Positions 28,266 to 38,260 of a DNA stretch of 64,000 nucleotides are shown here, one piece after another. How positions within the stretch are numbered: the stretch's first letter is position 1; every line of letters begins with the position of its first letter. The DNA is from Paenibacillus woosongensis (GTDB lineage Bacteria; Bacillota; Bacilli; Paenibacillales; Paenibacillaceae): NCBI RefSeq assembly GCF_030122845.1, contig NZ_CP126084.1:4736501-4800500 (forward strand). Reading direction: 5' to 3'. The notes under the pieces are model-generated. The model worked only from the letters and a program-made list of their open reading frames with translations, did no database searches and was not told where the DNA came from. The translations under genes were made by a program, and so were the position numbers.

Positions 28266-29218
28266 TTTCTCTTTTTCCCTCCTTGGCTGTCGGATTCGTA
28301 GAACACCCAGTATTTCGATGTCACGTTAATGGCTACGGCGGCAACAACGATCATCAGCAGCATAATCCAGGCCAAGGAGGAGGAATATCCGAGCTGATAA
28401 CGGCTGAACGCCCGCTCATACAAGTAAAGCGCATACACATAAGTGGAGTTCATTGGACCTCCGGCCGTAATGACGTACGCTGGCGTAAACACCTGGAAGG
28501 AGTTAATGACCCCCATAATCAGGTTAAAGTACAAGGTTGGCGATAGCATCGGCAGCGTAATATTGAAAAATTGTCTGATCTTGCCCGCTCCGTCCACCGA
28601 GGAAGCTTCATACAGATCATTCGGAATCTGCTTCAGACCCGCGAGGAAAATAACCATCGAAGAGCCGAACTGCCAAACGGACAATACAATCAGCGACCAG
28701 AGCGCCGTATCCGGGTTCGTCACCCAGCCTGTGCCTGGAATACCGAAAACGCCGAGGACTTTGTTGAAGAAGCCGTCCACGCCAAAGATGTTTTTCCACA
28801 GCAGGGAAACAGCGATACTTCCCCCGATCAAGGACGGAAAGTAAATGGCCGTCCGGTAGACCGAAATCCCGCGCACCGCCTTATTCAGCAGCATGGCCAC
28901 AAGCAGCGCGGCAATGAGCTTCAGCGGTACCGAGGCCAGTACGTAATAAAACGTGATTTTGACCGATTGGACGAATTTCTCGTCTGCCGTAAAGATACGG
29001 TTGTAGTTTTCCATACCGATCCATTCGATCGGTTTCATTAAAGTATAGTTGGTGAAGGAATAATATAGGGACAACAGCATCGGGTAGGCTGTCAACGCCA
29101 AAAACCCGATCAGCCATGGGGAAATAAACAGATATCCTGCAATGGGAGAGTCCCAACGCTTGAGAAATGGCTTTTTACGCTCAGGCGTCCCGTTAGCTAA
29201 AGGTGTTGTACGTTCCAT
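28262..29218 (-). CDS. carbohydrate ABC transporter permease (MalF/UgpA type)
   Basis: First permease of the importer; 318 residues. A polar N-terminus (1-25) precedes six membrane helices starting about residue 28 (GYLFISPWLIGFLALTAYPM). The EAA loop is seen as YEASSVDGAGKIRQFFNITL (about 218-237). AAAGGAGAG precedes the ATG. It is first in the sugar locus; transcription would run permease-permease-kinase-binding protein-regulator-aguA. Confidence 0.94.
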   Translation of the reverse strand: MERTTPLANGTPERKKPFLKRWDSPIAGYLFISPWLIGFLALTAYPMLLSLYYSFTNYTLMKPIEWIGMENYNRIFTADEKFVQSVKITFYYVLASVPLKLIAALLVAMLLNKAVRGISVYRTAIYFPSLIGGSIAVSLLWKNIFGVDGFFNKVLGVFGIPGTGWVTNPDTALWSLIVLSVWQFGSSMVIFLAGLKQIPNDLYEASSVDGAGKIRQFFNITLPMLSPTLYFNLIMGVINSFQVFTPAYVITAGGPMNSTYVYALYLYERAFSRYQLGYSSSLAWIMLLMIVVAAVAINVTSKYWVFYESDSQGGKKRK

Positions 29219-29336
29219 GTGTTCACTCTCCTTTTCTTACTTTTAGTATAGATGGAGAGTCCCGTGGAGCTACAGGAGACAATTGCTCAAAATCATTCAA
29301 TATTTTCAGAATATCTAATTTTGCAAAAAGAAAAGC

Positions 29337-29396
29337 GCACCCTCAGAATTCACCGGACAAACCAGAATGGTTTCCAATGTCTATTCTAAAGGGTGC
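29337..29396. repeat. cloverleaf-like palindromic repeat, copy 1
   Basis: Outer arms GCACCCTCAGAAT and ATTCTAAAGGGTGC pair with an inner stem AAACCA-GAA-TGGTTT. It closely matches 29922-29985 in sequence and architecture. It overlaps the 3' end of the broken small frame at 29381-29531. Confidence 0.7.
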
Positions 29397-29531
29397 ACGC
29401 TGCTGCTCCCGGATTTCTTGAATGATTCAGGTACATCATAAGTGGCAGGAATCCAGTCACAAAGTTTCATCACAGGCTTATGCTTCCGGATCAGCTTTCT
29501 GAAACAATGCTTTGCGTTTCTTAAGAGTCAT
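29381..29531 (-). pseudogene. possible small ORF broken by a one-base frameshift
   Basis: An ATG at 29531 has AAGGAGA at ideal spacing and encodes a basic 17-residue peptide (MTLKKRKALFQKADPEA) ending at TAA (29478-29480). If one T is skipped at that point, the frame continues as KPVMKLCDWIPATYDVPESF and ends at 29381, giving about 51 residues with coding-like composition. Either the 17-residue peptide is real, or this is a frameshifted small gene. Family unknown. Sequencing error is also possible. Confidence 0.4.
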
Positions 29532-29921
29532 ATTTCTCCTTGTTTGCACCCCATCTTTAGTTCATTGTATATAGGCTGCTGTTGTTCAATATGTTGTGTC
29601 GTGCACTAAATGGAATCCATGCATCTAATGATACTCTAAGCGGATATTTCCGAGGTTTAGATGAATTTTATGCACCTAAAGTCAAGCACCCAGCCCATTA
29701 TTGGCAATTTCTCTTCTTCTAGGGACATGAAATCCATTTAAATCCACATCCCCTTCATTACCGCAGAAACTAACTACTATTAATCCATTTATTATAAGTT
29801 GAACAATTAATAATGGATGTTATAATTCATCTATTTATCCTAAAAAGCTCTTTCTATACATATTTTCCTCTTACGAGAGATTCGTTGATCTTCCAGCCTA
29901 TAGCTAGCATCGCATAAAAAA

Positions 29922-29985
29922 TGCACCCCTAGAATTTCGTTGGTTAGACCAGGATGGTTCTCCCAACATTATTCTAAAGGGTGCA
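29922..29985. repeat. cloverleaf-like palindromic repeat, copy 2
   Basis: Same layout as copy 1: TGCACCC...ATTCTAAAGGGTGCA outer arms with an inner GACCA-GGA-TGGTT stem and an intermediate GTTGG/CCAAC pairing. It lies 33 bp after the chemoreceptor stop; A-runs at 29915-29921 make it a plausible minus-strand terminator. Confidence 0.7.
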
Positions 29986-30017
29986 ATTAGATACTCAGGG
30001 CGCTGCTATAAGGAGAT

Positions 30018-32015
30018 TTAGACCTTGAAATGCTCGATCTTCGTCTGCATATCCGCCGCCATACGGGCCAAGCCCTCTGCGGCTGACGAAATTTCCTCCA
30101 TCGAGGCCAGCTGCTCCTGCGTCGCGGCCGTTACGCTCTGGAAGGAGTCGAGACTTTGCTGCGAGGTTTCCGAAATATGCTTCACGGAATTGGCAATCTC
30201 CTCGGCACTCGCCGACATTTGCTGCGTAATCGCGGACACATCGTGAATCTGCTCCGTAATATGACGCGTCGATTGCTCGATTTGCCGGAATGCATTCTGC
30301 GCATCTGTAGTGACGCTAATGCCGCGTTTGACGTTAGCTGCAACCTCGCCGTTCATGACCGCATAGGCCTTCTCTACCAAGCTCGTCATTTGCACGATAT
30401 CCTCGCCGATTTGCTCCGCCGTCTCCCTGGACTGTTCAGCCAGCTTCCTCACTTCGCCTGCCACGACGGAGAAGCCGCGGCCATCCTCACCGGCACGCGC
30501 CGCTTCAATCGCCGCGTTCAGCGCCAGCAGATTCGTCTGGACGGCGATATCCGAAATCGCTGAGCTCATTCCGGCAATATGGGCGCTAAGCTCGTTCATC
30601 TTGTGCATCAGCTCGGCTGACTGCTCTGTAGAACGCCGGATTTCCTCCATTTGCAGGCTGACCTGCTCCACCTTTTCGCTGCCGTAACGCACATCCTCAA
30701 CCGTCTTGGACGAGGAATCGACGATCGCTCCCGACGCTTCAGCGATTTTATAAATGCCTTGGGACATCTCCTCCATCGTATCGGCACTCTCCAGTGAGAC
30801 GCTGGCCTGTCTCTCGGCTCCCTCGGAGGACACCTGAACCAGATCCACGACGTGCTCGACTGATTTTGCGTTCTGCTCAGTCCCGGCTGTCAGCTCCTCG
30901 CTGGAAGCGGCAAGTTGGCTGGAAATTTCCGCGACATCCATCACCATTCCGCGAATCGAAGCGACCATCTCGTTATAGTTCCCGGCGAGCTGTCCAACTT
31001 CATCTTTCCGCTTAATTTGGACCTCTTCATTGAGATAACCTTCTCCCACGCGCTTCGCGGAGGCGTTCAGCTGCTCAATGGGACGCGTTACGCTGCGAAT
31101 AATCAAGAATAGCGCGAGGCCAGAAACGACGAGCGCGATACAAAGCACGATTACAGAAGTCCAGACAATCGGGGCAATCGCTTTATCGAATTCGCTAATT
31201 TCCAGAACTCCGACGATTTTAAGACCCGTCAGCTCGTTCGTCAGAACGTAAGCTCTCTGCGGCTTGCCCGTCAGCTCGTTTTTGTAATCGATAAATCCCG
31301 AATCCATCGCTTGAATTCTCGAAATATGCTCTCCCACAGCATCATCGCCGGGCTCGTACTGCGGATGGTATGTAATCTTGTTGCTGCGATCGAATATGTA
31401 TACGAACCCTTCACTGCCGATTTGCACGTTCCGGGTGAACTCGTTGATGGCCTCCATGTTAAAGGATACGGTCATGGCTCCCTGCCCATCCGGAAGCGCG
31501 CGGCTGATATACAAATTATGATGTCCCGAAGTTGTCGAAGTAAAAGGATCGATTATGACTGTATTATTCGGATCGGCAAGCGCGGCCTTATACCAGTCCC
31601 TTGCCGTCGGATCATATTCATGCGGCCCCGGATCCGGCGCCTTCATAAAAGCCTTGTTATTGTTGCCTACGGTAAGCAGCTCAAGCCCAGGATGCTTCGC
31701 CATGAACAGCTCCAGCATCGCCTGTACCTCTGGCGATCCTTCATCGATTTGCTTGGAATTCATCTGCATGACCAATTGCTCGACGTTCTGTACCTGCGCT
31801 TCCACATAAGCATCCAGCGCTTCATTCATCAGCTCGACGCTCGTTTTGGATGAACTCCCAATCTTGGATTCCATTTCATGCTTGGCGCTCGTCAGACTGG
31901 ACCCCATAATGACCATATTAGGAATGACCAGCATAATCGTGAACGCAAGCAGCAGACGATTCCGCAGCGAGGTAATCTCGAATACACGCCTTAAGTTCGA
32001 CCAAATCTTCTTCAT
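30018..32015 (-). CDS. methyl-accepting chemotaxis protein with Cache domain
   Basis: Transmembrane chemoreceptor that controls the CheA kinase. 665 residues: helix 1 about 17-38, an extracellular double-Cache ligand domain about 40-280 ([40 protein letters not shown]), helix 2 about 283-308, HAMP about 310-362, and the methyl-accepting signalling domain with hairpin tip [20 protein letters not shown] and [20 protein letters not shown] (about 490-530). The ligand is not predictable. Located between the sugar locus and the arginine operon, it may sense compounds linked to the former, but this is speculative. A sigma-D-like promoter lies upstream. Confidence 0.96.
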   Translation of the reverse strand: MKKIWSNLRRVFEITSLRNRLLLAFTIMLVIPNMVIMGSSLTSAKHEMESKIGSSSKTSVELMNEALDAYVEAQVQNVEQLVMQMNSKQIDEGSPEVQAMLELFMAKHPGLELLTVGNNNKAFMKAPDPGPHEYDPTARDWYKAALADPNNTVIIDPFTSTTSGHHNLYISRALPDGQGAMTVSFNMEAINEFTRNVQIGSEGFVYIFDRSNKITYHPQYEPGDDAVGEHISRIQAMDSGFIDYKNELTGKPQRAYVLTNELTGLKIVGVLEISEFDKAIAPIVWTSVIVLCIALVVSGLALFLIIRSVTRPIEQLNASAKRVGEGYLNEEVQIKRKDEVGQLAGNYNEMVASIRGMVMDVAEISSQLAASSEELTAGTEQNAKSVEHVVDLVQVSSEGAERQASVSLESADTMEEMSQGIYKIAEASGAIVDSSSKTVEDVRYGSEKVEQVSLQMEEIRRSTEQSAELMHKMNELSAHIAGMSSAISDIAVQTNLLALNAAIEAARAGEDGRGFSVVAGEVRKLAEQSRETAEQIGEDIVQMTSLVEKAYAVMNGEVAANVKRGISVTTDAQNAFRQIEQSTRHITEQIHDVSAITQQMSASAEEIANSVKHISETSQQSLDSFQSVTAATQEQLASMEEISSAAEGLARMAADMQTKIEHFKV

Positions 32016-32173
32016 CGTTATCTCCTCTCAAAATCCATGATGCAGATACCCGTTCCTCCACCTAATTACTCTTTGCTTCAATGGACGTTACATACCTTTT
32101 TTGTTCTTTCATAGCTCGAAATGACTAGATACCCTGTCTCGATTGACCTTAGTCAATCATTCTGTATATCTAT

Positions 32174-32200
32174 ATTTCGACAAAATTCAATATTTTTTTA
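32174..32200 (-). promoter_or_regulatory. sigma-D-like promoter of the chemoreceptor gene
   Basis: Minus strand TAAA, a 15-bp spacer, then GTCGAAAT, compared with sigma-D consensus TAAA-N15-GCCGATAT (6 of 8 in the -10, exact -35 and spacing). It lies about 160 bp upstream of the start of a chemotaxis gene. The rest of the 331-bp gap shows no gene. Confidence 0.55.
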
Positions 32201-32273
32201 TACTTTTCATGAAAATAAATGATAATTTACTGTAAATTCATTTGATTTTCTTTGTAAAACCTTATTTAGTCGC

Positions 32274-32314
32274 AAAAAAGAGCAGAATCTGCCCAGGGGC
32301 AAAATCTGCTCTTG
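32274..32314 (-). terminator. intrinsic terminator of the arginine operon
   Basis: On the minus strand AGAGCAGATTTTGCCC pairs with GGGCAGATTCTGCTCT (nearly perfect 16-bp stem, short loop), followed by TTTTTT, about 30 bp after the argH stop. Confidence 0.9.
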
Positions 32315-32346
32315 ATCATTTCGTATATGCTTTAAATGCATCATTA

Positions 32347-33771
32347 TTATTTGCTCTTAGCCAAATATTCCTGCACCCATTGCCCGGTCGAATGCAATTT
32401 CTCCTCAGCCCGGCCAATCGCGGCCTTCACCTGGCCGGTCGCTGTACCGCCGTAAACGTTGCGGGCGTTAACGACCGTCTCCGGCTGCAGCACCTCATAA
32501 ATGCTGTCGTCGAACAGCGGCGAAAATTGCTGGAACTCCTCGAGGGAGAGATCCAGCAAATATTTATTGTGCTGAATGCAATACAGCACCGTCTTGCCGA
32601 TCACTTCGTGAGCCTGACGGAACGGCAATCCCTTGCTGGCCAGGAAATCGGCGATGTCGGTCGCATTGGAAAAATCTTTGTTGACGGCCTCGCGCATCTG
32701 CTCCTTGTTGACCTTCATTGTAGCAATCATTGGAGCGAATAATTGCAGCGCTCCCTGCAGCGTTGCCACCGTATCGAACATGCCTTCCTTGTCTTCCTGC
32801 ATGTCCTTGTTGTAAGCGAGCGGCAGGGACTTCAGGACGGTCAGCAGGCCCATCAGGTTACCGTAGACGCGGCCCGTCTTCCCGCGCACAAGCTCGGGCA
32901 CATCCGGGTTCTTCTTCTGCGGCATGATGCTGCTGCCTGTGCAAAAAGCATCGTCCAGCTCGATAAAGCGGAACTCGGTGCTGCTCCACATGACCAATTC
33001 CTCGCTCAAGCGGGACAAGTGCATCATCAGGATCGACGCATCCGCCAGAAACTCCAGGATGAAATCGCGGTCGCTGACTGCATCCAGGCTGTTCTCGTAA
33101 ACAGCGCCGAAATTCAGCTGCTCGGCCACGAAATGGCGGTCGATCGGAAAGGTTGTTCCCGCCAGAGCCCCAGCCCCGAGCGGCAGGACGTTAATCCGCT
33201 TGTAGCTGTCCTGCAGGCGCTCGATGTCCCGCTGGAACATCGAGACGTAAGCGAGCAAATGGTGAGCGAACAGAATCGGCTGAGCCCGCTGCAAATGGGT
33301 ATAGCCTGGAACAATCGTATCCAGATTGGCCTTCGCTTGCCCAATCAAGGCCTCCTGCAGGTCATGCAAGAGTCCCACGAATTCGACGACCCGCTTGCGC
33401 AAATACAGGTGCATGTCCGTCGCCACCTGATCGTTGCGGCTGCGGCCCGTATGCAGCTTGCCGCCGACCGGACCGATTTCCTCGATCAGGTTCTTCTCGA
33501 TATTCATGTGAATATCCTCGTCTGAGACGGAATACTCGAGTTCTCCGCGGCGGATTTTTTCAAGTACGGATTGCAATCCTTCCTTAATCTTCGCCGCATC
33601 CTCTTCAGGAACGATCCCGCACTTGGCCAGCATCGTCACATGCGCCAGGCTTCCCTGCACATCCTCTTCCGCCAGCGCCTTGTCGAACCCGATGGACGCG
33701 GTATATTCTTCAACTAGTTTGTTGGTCTGCTTCGTAAAGCGGCCTCCCCACAGCTTGCTCACCTGATTCAC
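32347..33771 (-). CDS. argH: argininosuccinate lyase
   Basis: Last step of arginine synthesis: argininosuccinate to arginine plus fumarate. 474 residues, usual length. It has the fumarase/aspartase superfamily signature [12 protein letters not shown] (about 281-292) with the catalytic Ser loop, plus [12 protein letters not shown] (about 107-118) and [10 protein letters not shown]. Last gene of the seven-gene operon, 28 bp after argG, followed by a strong terminator. Confidence 0.98.
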   Translation of the reverse strand: MNQVSKLWGGRFTKQTNKLVEEYTASIGFDKALAEEDVQGSLAHVTMLAKCGIVPEEDAAKIKEGLQSVLEKIRRGELEYSVSDEDIHMNIEKNLIEEIGPVGGKLHTGRSRNDQVATDMHLYLRKRVVEFVGLLHDLQEALIGQAKANLDTIVPGYTHLQRAQPILFAHHLLAYVSMFQRDIERLQDSYKRINVLPLGAGALAGTTFPIDRHFVAEQLNFGAVYENSLDAVSDRDFILEFLADASILMMHLSRLSEELVMWSSTEFRFIELDDAFCTGSSIMPQKKNPDVPELVRGKTGRVYGNLMGLLTVLKSLPLAYNKDMQEDKEGMFDTVATLQGALQLFAPMIATMKVNKEQMREAVNKDFSNATDIADFLASKGLPFRQAHEVIGKTVLYCIQHNKYLLDLSLEEFQQFSPLFDDSIYEVLQPETVVNARNVYGGTATGQVKAAIGRAEEKLHSTGQWVQEYLAKSK

Positions 33772-33799
33772 TCCTTATCTGTTTCAAACCTAGCTTCAA

Positions 33800-35035
33800 T
33801 TACTTGCTGTTCTGCTCCACACCGGAGCTAACTTTGAGGCGCAGTGCGTTCAGGCGGATAAAGCCGGTTGCATCCCCTTGGTCATAAGCTTCGGTTGGAT
33901 CGGCCTCCATCGTAGCGATGTCCGGATTGTAAAGGCTCACCGGGCTCTTAACGCCGGCCCCGATAATGTTCCCTTTGTACAGCTTCACGCGTACCGTTCC
34001 GGTCACGTTCTTCTGGCTCTCCGTCACAAGCGCCTGCAAAGCAAGACGTTCCGGCGCGAACCAGAAGCCGTTGTACACGAGTGTACTGTAACGGGTAATC
34101 AGGCTGTCGCGCAAATTCATCACTTCGCGGTCCATTGTGAGGGATTCCATTTTGCGATGGGCCGTAAACAGAATTGTGCCGCCCGGCGTCTCATATACAC
34201 CGCGGCTCTTCATGCCAACAAAACGGTTCTCGACCATGTCCACCCGGCCGATGCCGTGCTTGCCGCCCAGCTCGTTCAGCTTCTCCATCACGCCAAGCGG
34301 GTCAAGACGCTGGCCGTTCAGGCCGACGCAGTTGCCCTGCTCGAATTCCAGCTCCAAATACTCCGGCTGATCCGGCGCATCCTCCGGGGATACGCTGAGC
34401 AGGTACATATCCTTGCTCTCCTCGCCGCTCGCATCGTACCAAGGATCCTCGAGCACGCCACTCTCATAGCTGATATGCAGCAGGTTGCGGTCCATCGAGT
34501 AGGATTTCGCAGCGGACGCAGTAACTGGAATGCCGTGCTCTTCGGCGTACGCGATCATTTCCGCGCGGCCCGGGAAGCGGTCGCGGAACTCGCTGAGGCG
34601 CCAAGGGGCAATCACTTGGATTTCCGGAGCGAGACCAGCGGCGGCCAGCTCGAATCTGACCTGGTCGTTCCCTTTGCCTGTAGCGCCATGGGCGATAGCC
34701 ATTGCGCCTTCCGCACGGGCGATTTCAACCATGCGCTTGGCGATCAGCGGACGGGCGATGCTCGTACCGAGCAAATATTGCCCTTCGTACATTGCACCAG
34801 CCTGGAACATCGGGTAGATGAAATCCTTGGCGAATTCCTCGCGCAGATCGTCGATATATACTTTGGAAGCCCCAGTAGCCAGTGCTTTGGCTTCCAGGCC
34901 GTCCAGTTCCTCTTTCTGGCCGATATCCGCCGTGAAAGCAATAATTTCGGCATCGTACGTTTCCTTAAGCCATTTGAGAATGATCGATGTATCCAAGCCG
35001 CCAGAGTAGGCGAGCACGATTTTATTTTTTGCCAT
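33800..35035 (-). CDS. argG: argininosuccinate synthase
   Basis: ATP-dependent condensation of citrulline and aspartate. 411 residues. The N-terminal nucleotide-binding motif [11 protein letters not shown] is at 9-19, followed by [14 protein letters not shown] (about 116-129) and the C-terminal oligomerisation arm. Between argF (45 bp upstream) and argH. Confidence 0.98.
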   Translation of the reverse strand: MAKNKIVLAYSGGLDTSIILKWLKETYDAEIIAFTADIGQKEELDGLEAKALATGASKVYIDDLREEFAKDFIYPMFQAGAMYEGQYLLGTSIARPLIAKRMVEIARAEGAMAIAHGATGKGNDQVRFELAAAGLAPEIQVIAPWRLSEFRDRFPGRAEMIAYAEEHGIPVTASAAKSYSMDRNLLHISYESGVLEDPWYDASGEESKDMYLLSVSPEDAPDQPEYLELEFEQGNCVGLNGQRLDPLGVMEKLNELGGKHGIGRVDMVENRFVGMKSRGVYETPGGTILFTAHRKMESLTMDREVMNLRDSLITRYSTLVYNGFWFAPERLALQALVTESQKNVTGTVRVKLYKGNIIGAGVKSPVSLYNPDIATMEADPTEAYDQGDATGFIRLNALRLKVSSGVEQNSK

Positions 35036-35080
35036 ATTAAATGATCCTCCTGTTACTTTTTATAGCTCCGATTTAAAATC

Positions 35081-36046
35081 CTATGATCCGATCAGCGCTG
35101 CCATCAGCGCTTTCTGGGCATGTAGACGGTTCTCGGCCTGATCGAAAATAATCGAATTCTTGCCATCGATAACCCCTTCGCTCACTTCCTCGCCGCGATG
35201 GGCCGGCAAGCAGTGCATGAACAAATAATCCGGCTTCGCATGCTGCGCCAGCTCTTCATTGACCTGATACGCAGCAAACGCCGCCTCGCGCGCCTTCTGC
35301 TCTTCCTCGAAGCCCATGCTTGCCCAAACATCTGTGTAAATGACATCCGCCTGCGCTACCGCCGCTTTCGGATCACGGACAACCTCGACAGCCGATCCCG
35401 TCTCCTTCGCGATGTGCCGGGCTTGCTCCGTAATTTGCGCATCCGGCTCGTAGCCTTCCGGGCTCGCCACGGAGATATGAACCCCGAGTTTCGCACAGCC
35501 GATCATCAGGGAGTGAGCCATATTGTTGCCGTCGCCGATGTAGGCCAGCTTCAGGCCTTTGAGGGTTCCTTTATGCTCGTAAATGGTTTGCAAATCCGCC
35601 AGCACCTGACAAGGATGCGCCAGATCGCTAAGCCCGTTGATGACCGGAACGGTCGAATAACGAGCCAAATCGACGACATTCTCGTGACCAAAGGTACGGA
35701 TCATAATACCGTCCAGATATCTCGACATGACGGCCGCCGTATCGGCGATCGTCTCGCCGCGGCCAAGCTGGATATCGTTCTTGCTCAGGAACAAGGCGTG
35801 CCCACCCAATTGGTAGGTGCCAACCTCGAAGGATACCCGTGTCCGTGTCGAGGATTTCTCAAAAATAAGTCCGACGGTCTTTCCCTTCAGCGGATGATAG
35901 ATCTCGCCCTTCTTCTGTTTATCCTTGATCTCGATCGCGAGGTCGAGCAAATATTGAATTTCTTCCGTTGTATAGTCGCTGAGCTCGATGAAATCGCGGC
36001 CCTTCAAATTAAATGCATTCTTCTTCGTTCCCTCTATTAGACTCAT
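35081..36046 (-). CDS. argF: ornithine carbamoyltransferase
   Basis: Makes citrulline from ornithine and carbamoyl phosphate. 321 residues. Carbamoyl-phosphate motif STRTRVSFE (about 61-69), HPCQVLADLQT (about 143-153) and the ornithine-binding MHCLPAHRGEEV (about 278-289). The start lies 1 bp after the argD stop region, a tightly coupled operon. Catabolic homologues exist, but the operon context favours the biosynthetic role. Confidence 0.97.
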   Translation of the reverse strand: MSLIEGTKKNAFNLKGRDFIELSDYTTEEIQYLLDLAIEIKDKQKKGEIYHPLKGKTVGLIFEKSSTRTRVSFEVGTYQLGGHALFLSKNDIQLGRGETIADTAAVMSRYLDGIMIRTFGHENVVDLARYSTVPVINGLSDLAHPCQVLADLQTIYEHKGTLKGLKLAYIGDGNNMAHSLMIGCAKLGVHISVASPEGYEPDAQITEQARHIAKETGSAVEVVRDPKAAVAQADVIYTDVWASMGFEEEQKAREAAFAAYQVNEELAQHAKPDYLFMHCLPAHRGEEVSEGVIDGKNSIIFDQAENRLHAQKALMAALIGS

Positions 36047-36047
36047 A

Positions 36048-37283
36048 CTACACTTCCTCCTTGGATGTATAGGCGGAAATGATCGCTGCCAGCGTATCGA
36101 CGGCTTGATCGATTTCCTCCCGGCTCACGTTCAGGTTCGGCAGCAGGCGAATGACATTCGGACCGGCAGTGACGAACAGCAGTTTCCGCTTCTGGCCTTC
36201 AGTAACCAGATCCGCTACCGGCTCGGCGCATTCGATGCCGATCAGCAGGCCTTTGCCGCGGATGGCCTTCACGAACGGTTCATCCTTGAACGCCTCTTGA
36301 AGACGTTCGTGCAAATATTTGCCCATCTCGTCCGCGCGCTGCGGAATGCTGTCCTCCAGCATCGTCTCGATCGTTGCGATGACCGCCGCGGCTGCTACCG
36401 GGTTGCCCCCAAATGTGGTCGCATGGCTGCCTGGCGTGAATGCTTCGCGCAGGTATTCCTTGGCGAGCATCGCCCCGACGGACAATCCGCTCGCAATGCC
36501 TTTCGCGGAGGTGAAGATGTCCGGTTCAATGCCGTAGTGTTCGTGCGCAAACCATTTGCCTGTACGGCCCATGCCGGTTTGCACCTCGTCTACGATCAGC
36601 AGGAGTCCCTCTTTTTTGCAAAGCGCGGCAAGCTCTTGAACGAAGCCAGGATCGACCGGATATACTCCGCCCTCGGCCTGAATCATCTCCAGCATGACCG
36701 CCGCCGTATTCGGCCCGATGGCCTCCTTCAGCGCCGCCATATCATGCAGCGGTACAGTCTTGAAGCCTTCCGGCAGCGGCAGGAAGCCGTCCTTCACCTT
36801 ATCCTGCCCCGTAGCCGTCAAGGTCGCCAGCGTTCTCCCGTGGAAGGATTGCTGGAAGGTAATCACTTCGTAACGGCCGGTTCCTTTGATCTTCTGATGG
36901 TAACGGCGCGCCAGCTTGATGGCCGCTTCATTCGCCTCGGCCCCGCTGTTGCAGAAGAACACGACATCGGCACAAGTGACCTCCGTCAGCAGCTGCGCAG
37001 CCTTCTCCTGCTGCGGAATATGGAACAGATTCGATACATGCCATAGCTCATCCAGCTGAGCTTTGACCTTCGCCGTCACTTTTTCAGGAGCATGCCCGAG
37101 ATTCGTCACCGCAAGGCCGCTCATAAAGTCGAGATAACGATTCCCCTGGTCATCCCACAGCCAGCTGCCATGTCCTTTGACGAGACTGATCGGATAGCGG
37201 GCATAGCTTGGAAACAGCGCGCTCTTTGCTTTCGCGTCCGCCGCCTTGGATGCCTTTGCTTCTTTAAGATCACTTTGTGCCAT
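36048..37283 (-). CDS. argD: acetylornithine aminotransferase
   Basis: PLP enzyme converting N-acetylglutamate semialdehyde to N-acetylornithine. 411 residues. Visible: FCNSGAEANEAAIKLAR (about 115-131), FHGRTLATLTATGQ, VDEVQTGMGRTG and the PLP lysine in TSAKGIASGL (about 253). The N-terminus has an extra Lys/Ala-rich stretch (3-22) before PSYARYPISL. In operon between argB and argF. Confidence 0.96.
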   Translation of the reverse strand: MAQSDLKEAKASKAADAKAKSALFPSYARYPISLVKGHGSWLWDDQGNRYLDFMSGLAVTNLGHAPEKVTAKVKAQLDELWHVSNLFHIPQQEKAAQLLTEVTCADVVFFCNSGAEANEAAIKLARRYHQKIKGTGRYEVITFQQSFHGRTLATLTATGQDKVKDGFLPLPEGFKTVPLHDMAALKEAIGPNTAAVMLEMIQAEGGVYPVDPGFVQELAALCKKEGLLLIVDEVQTGMGRTGKWFAHEHYGIEPDIFTSAKGIASGLSVGAMLAKEYLREAFTPGSHATTFGGNPVAAAAVIATIETMLEDSIPQRADEMGKYLHERLQEAFKDEPFVKAIRGKGLLIGIECAEPVADLVTEGQKRKLLFVTAGPNVIRLLPNLNVSREEIDQAVDTLAAIISAYTSKEEV

Positions 37284-37359
37284 CGCTTGTCACTCCTATC
37301 ATTTGGATAAAATCTCTTCATTTCACTCTATTAACTATAACGCAGTCTAAAATGCCATG

Positions 37360-38199
37360 CTACTGCATCCGTACAATTTTCGTCCCGATTTCCTCGCCGG
37401 ACAGAACGCGGCTTAGGATCCCCGGTTCGCTGCCGTCCACGATGACGACCTCCTGCACCTTGCCATGGATACAGGCAATCGCAGCCCGGACTTTCGGGAT
37501 CATGCCACCGTAAATTTCACCGGACTGAATCATGTCTTCAATTTCCTGTACAGTCACGGTCGGCAGCACTCTTTTCTCCCCGTTGATGGTCTTCAGAATG
37601 CCCGGCACATCCGTCACGACGATCATTCGTTCCACGCCGAGCTCGGACGCTACCGCCCCGGCTGCCGTGTCCGCATTGATATTGTAACGCTGGCCCGCCG
37701 CATCCACGCCAAGCGGCGCGATGATCGGCATAAATCCAAGCTGGATTACGCCTTCGATCAGAGCGGCATCAACTTTGGTAACGTCGCCGACAAGCCCGAC
37801 TTCTGCACTAGCCGCTACCGGCTGCGCGGTGATCAGCTGGCCGTCTATGCCAGACAAGCCTAGCGCTTTGCCCCCGGATTGCCCGATGCGGCGCACGATG
37901 CCTTTGTTGATGCTTCCGGCCAGCACCATCTCTACGACGTCCAGCACTTCCTCAGACGTATATCGCAGCCCGTTCACGAACTTCGTTTCAATGCCGAGCT
38001 TATTCAGATTGTCGGAAATCGCCGGCCCGCCCCCGTGGACGATGACCGGCTGCACTCCGCTTTGCTGCAGCTTCACCAGATCCTCGAAAAAGGAATCCGG
38101 AAGCTCTGCGAGCGTGCTGCCTCCACATTTCATTACAAACGTTCCGTTTGCCGCAAGCGGATTGCTTGCCGTATTACTGTTATCCAGCGCTGTTCTCAT
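37360..38199 (-). CDS. argB: acetylglutamate kinase
   Basis: Phosphorylates N-acetylglutamate. 279 residues. Amino acid kinase fold with KCGGSTLAE (about 24-32), VHGGGPAISDNL (about 54-65) and NINADTAAGAVASELG (about 173-188). The N-terminal 20 residues are longer than in many homologues; an internal ATG (FVMKCGG) would shorten it but lacks a visible ribosome site. Confidence 0.96.
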   Translation of the reverse strand: MRTALDNSNTASNPLAANGTFVMKCGGSTLAELPDSFFEDLVKLQQSGVQPVIVHGGGPAISDNLNKLGIETKFVNGLRYTSEEVLDVVEMVLAGSINKGIVRRIGQSGGKALGLSGIDGQLITAQPVAASAEVGLVGDVTKVDAALIEGVIQLGFMPIIAPLGVDAAGQRYNINADTAAGAVASELGVERMIVVTDVPGILKTINGEKRVLPTVTVQEIEDMIQSGEIYGGMIPKVRAAIACIHGKVQEVVIVDGSEPGILSRVLSGEEIGTKIVRMQ

Positions 38200-38260
38200 C
38201 GCTCCAAAACCCCTCTCCGATTCTTATGAAGTAATCATTATGTGTCGAAAAACCCCGAAG

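Noticed and set aside
29219..30017. Transposase remnant between the permease and chemoreceptor genes
   Set aside because: Only palindromes and one small broken frame are visible; no transposase-like sequence in any frame.
33878..35044. 388-codon plus-strand open frame opposite argG
   Set aside because: Mirror frame of a well-conserved enzyme with His/Leu/Arg-rich nonsense composition.
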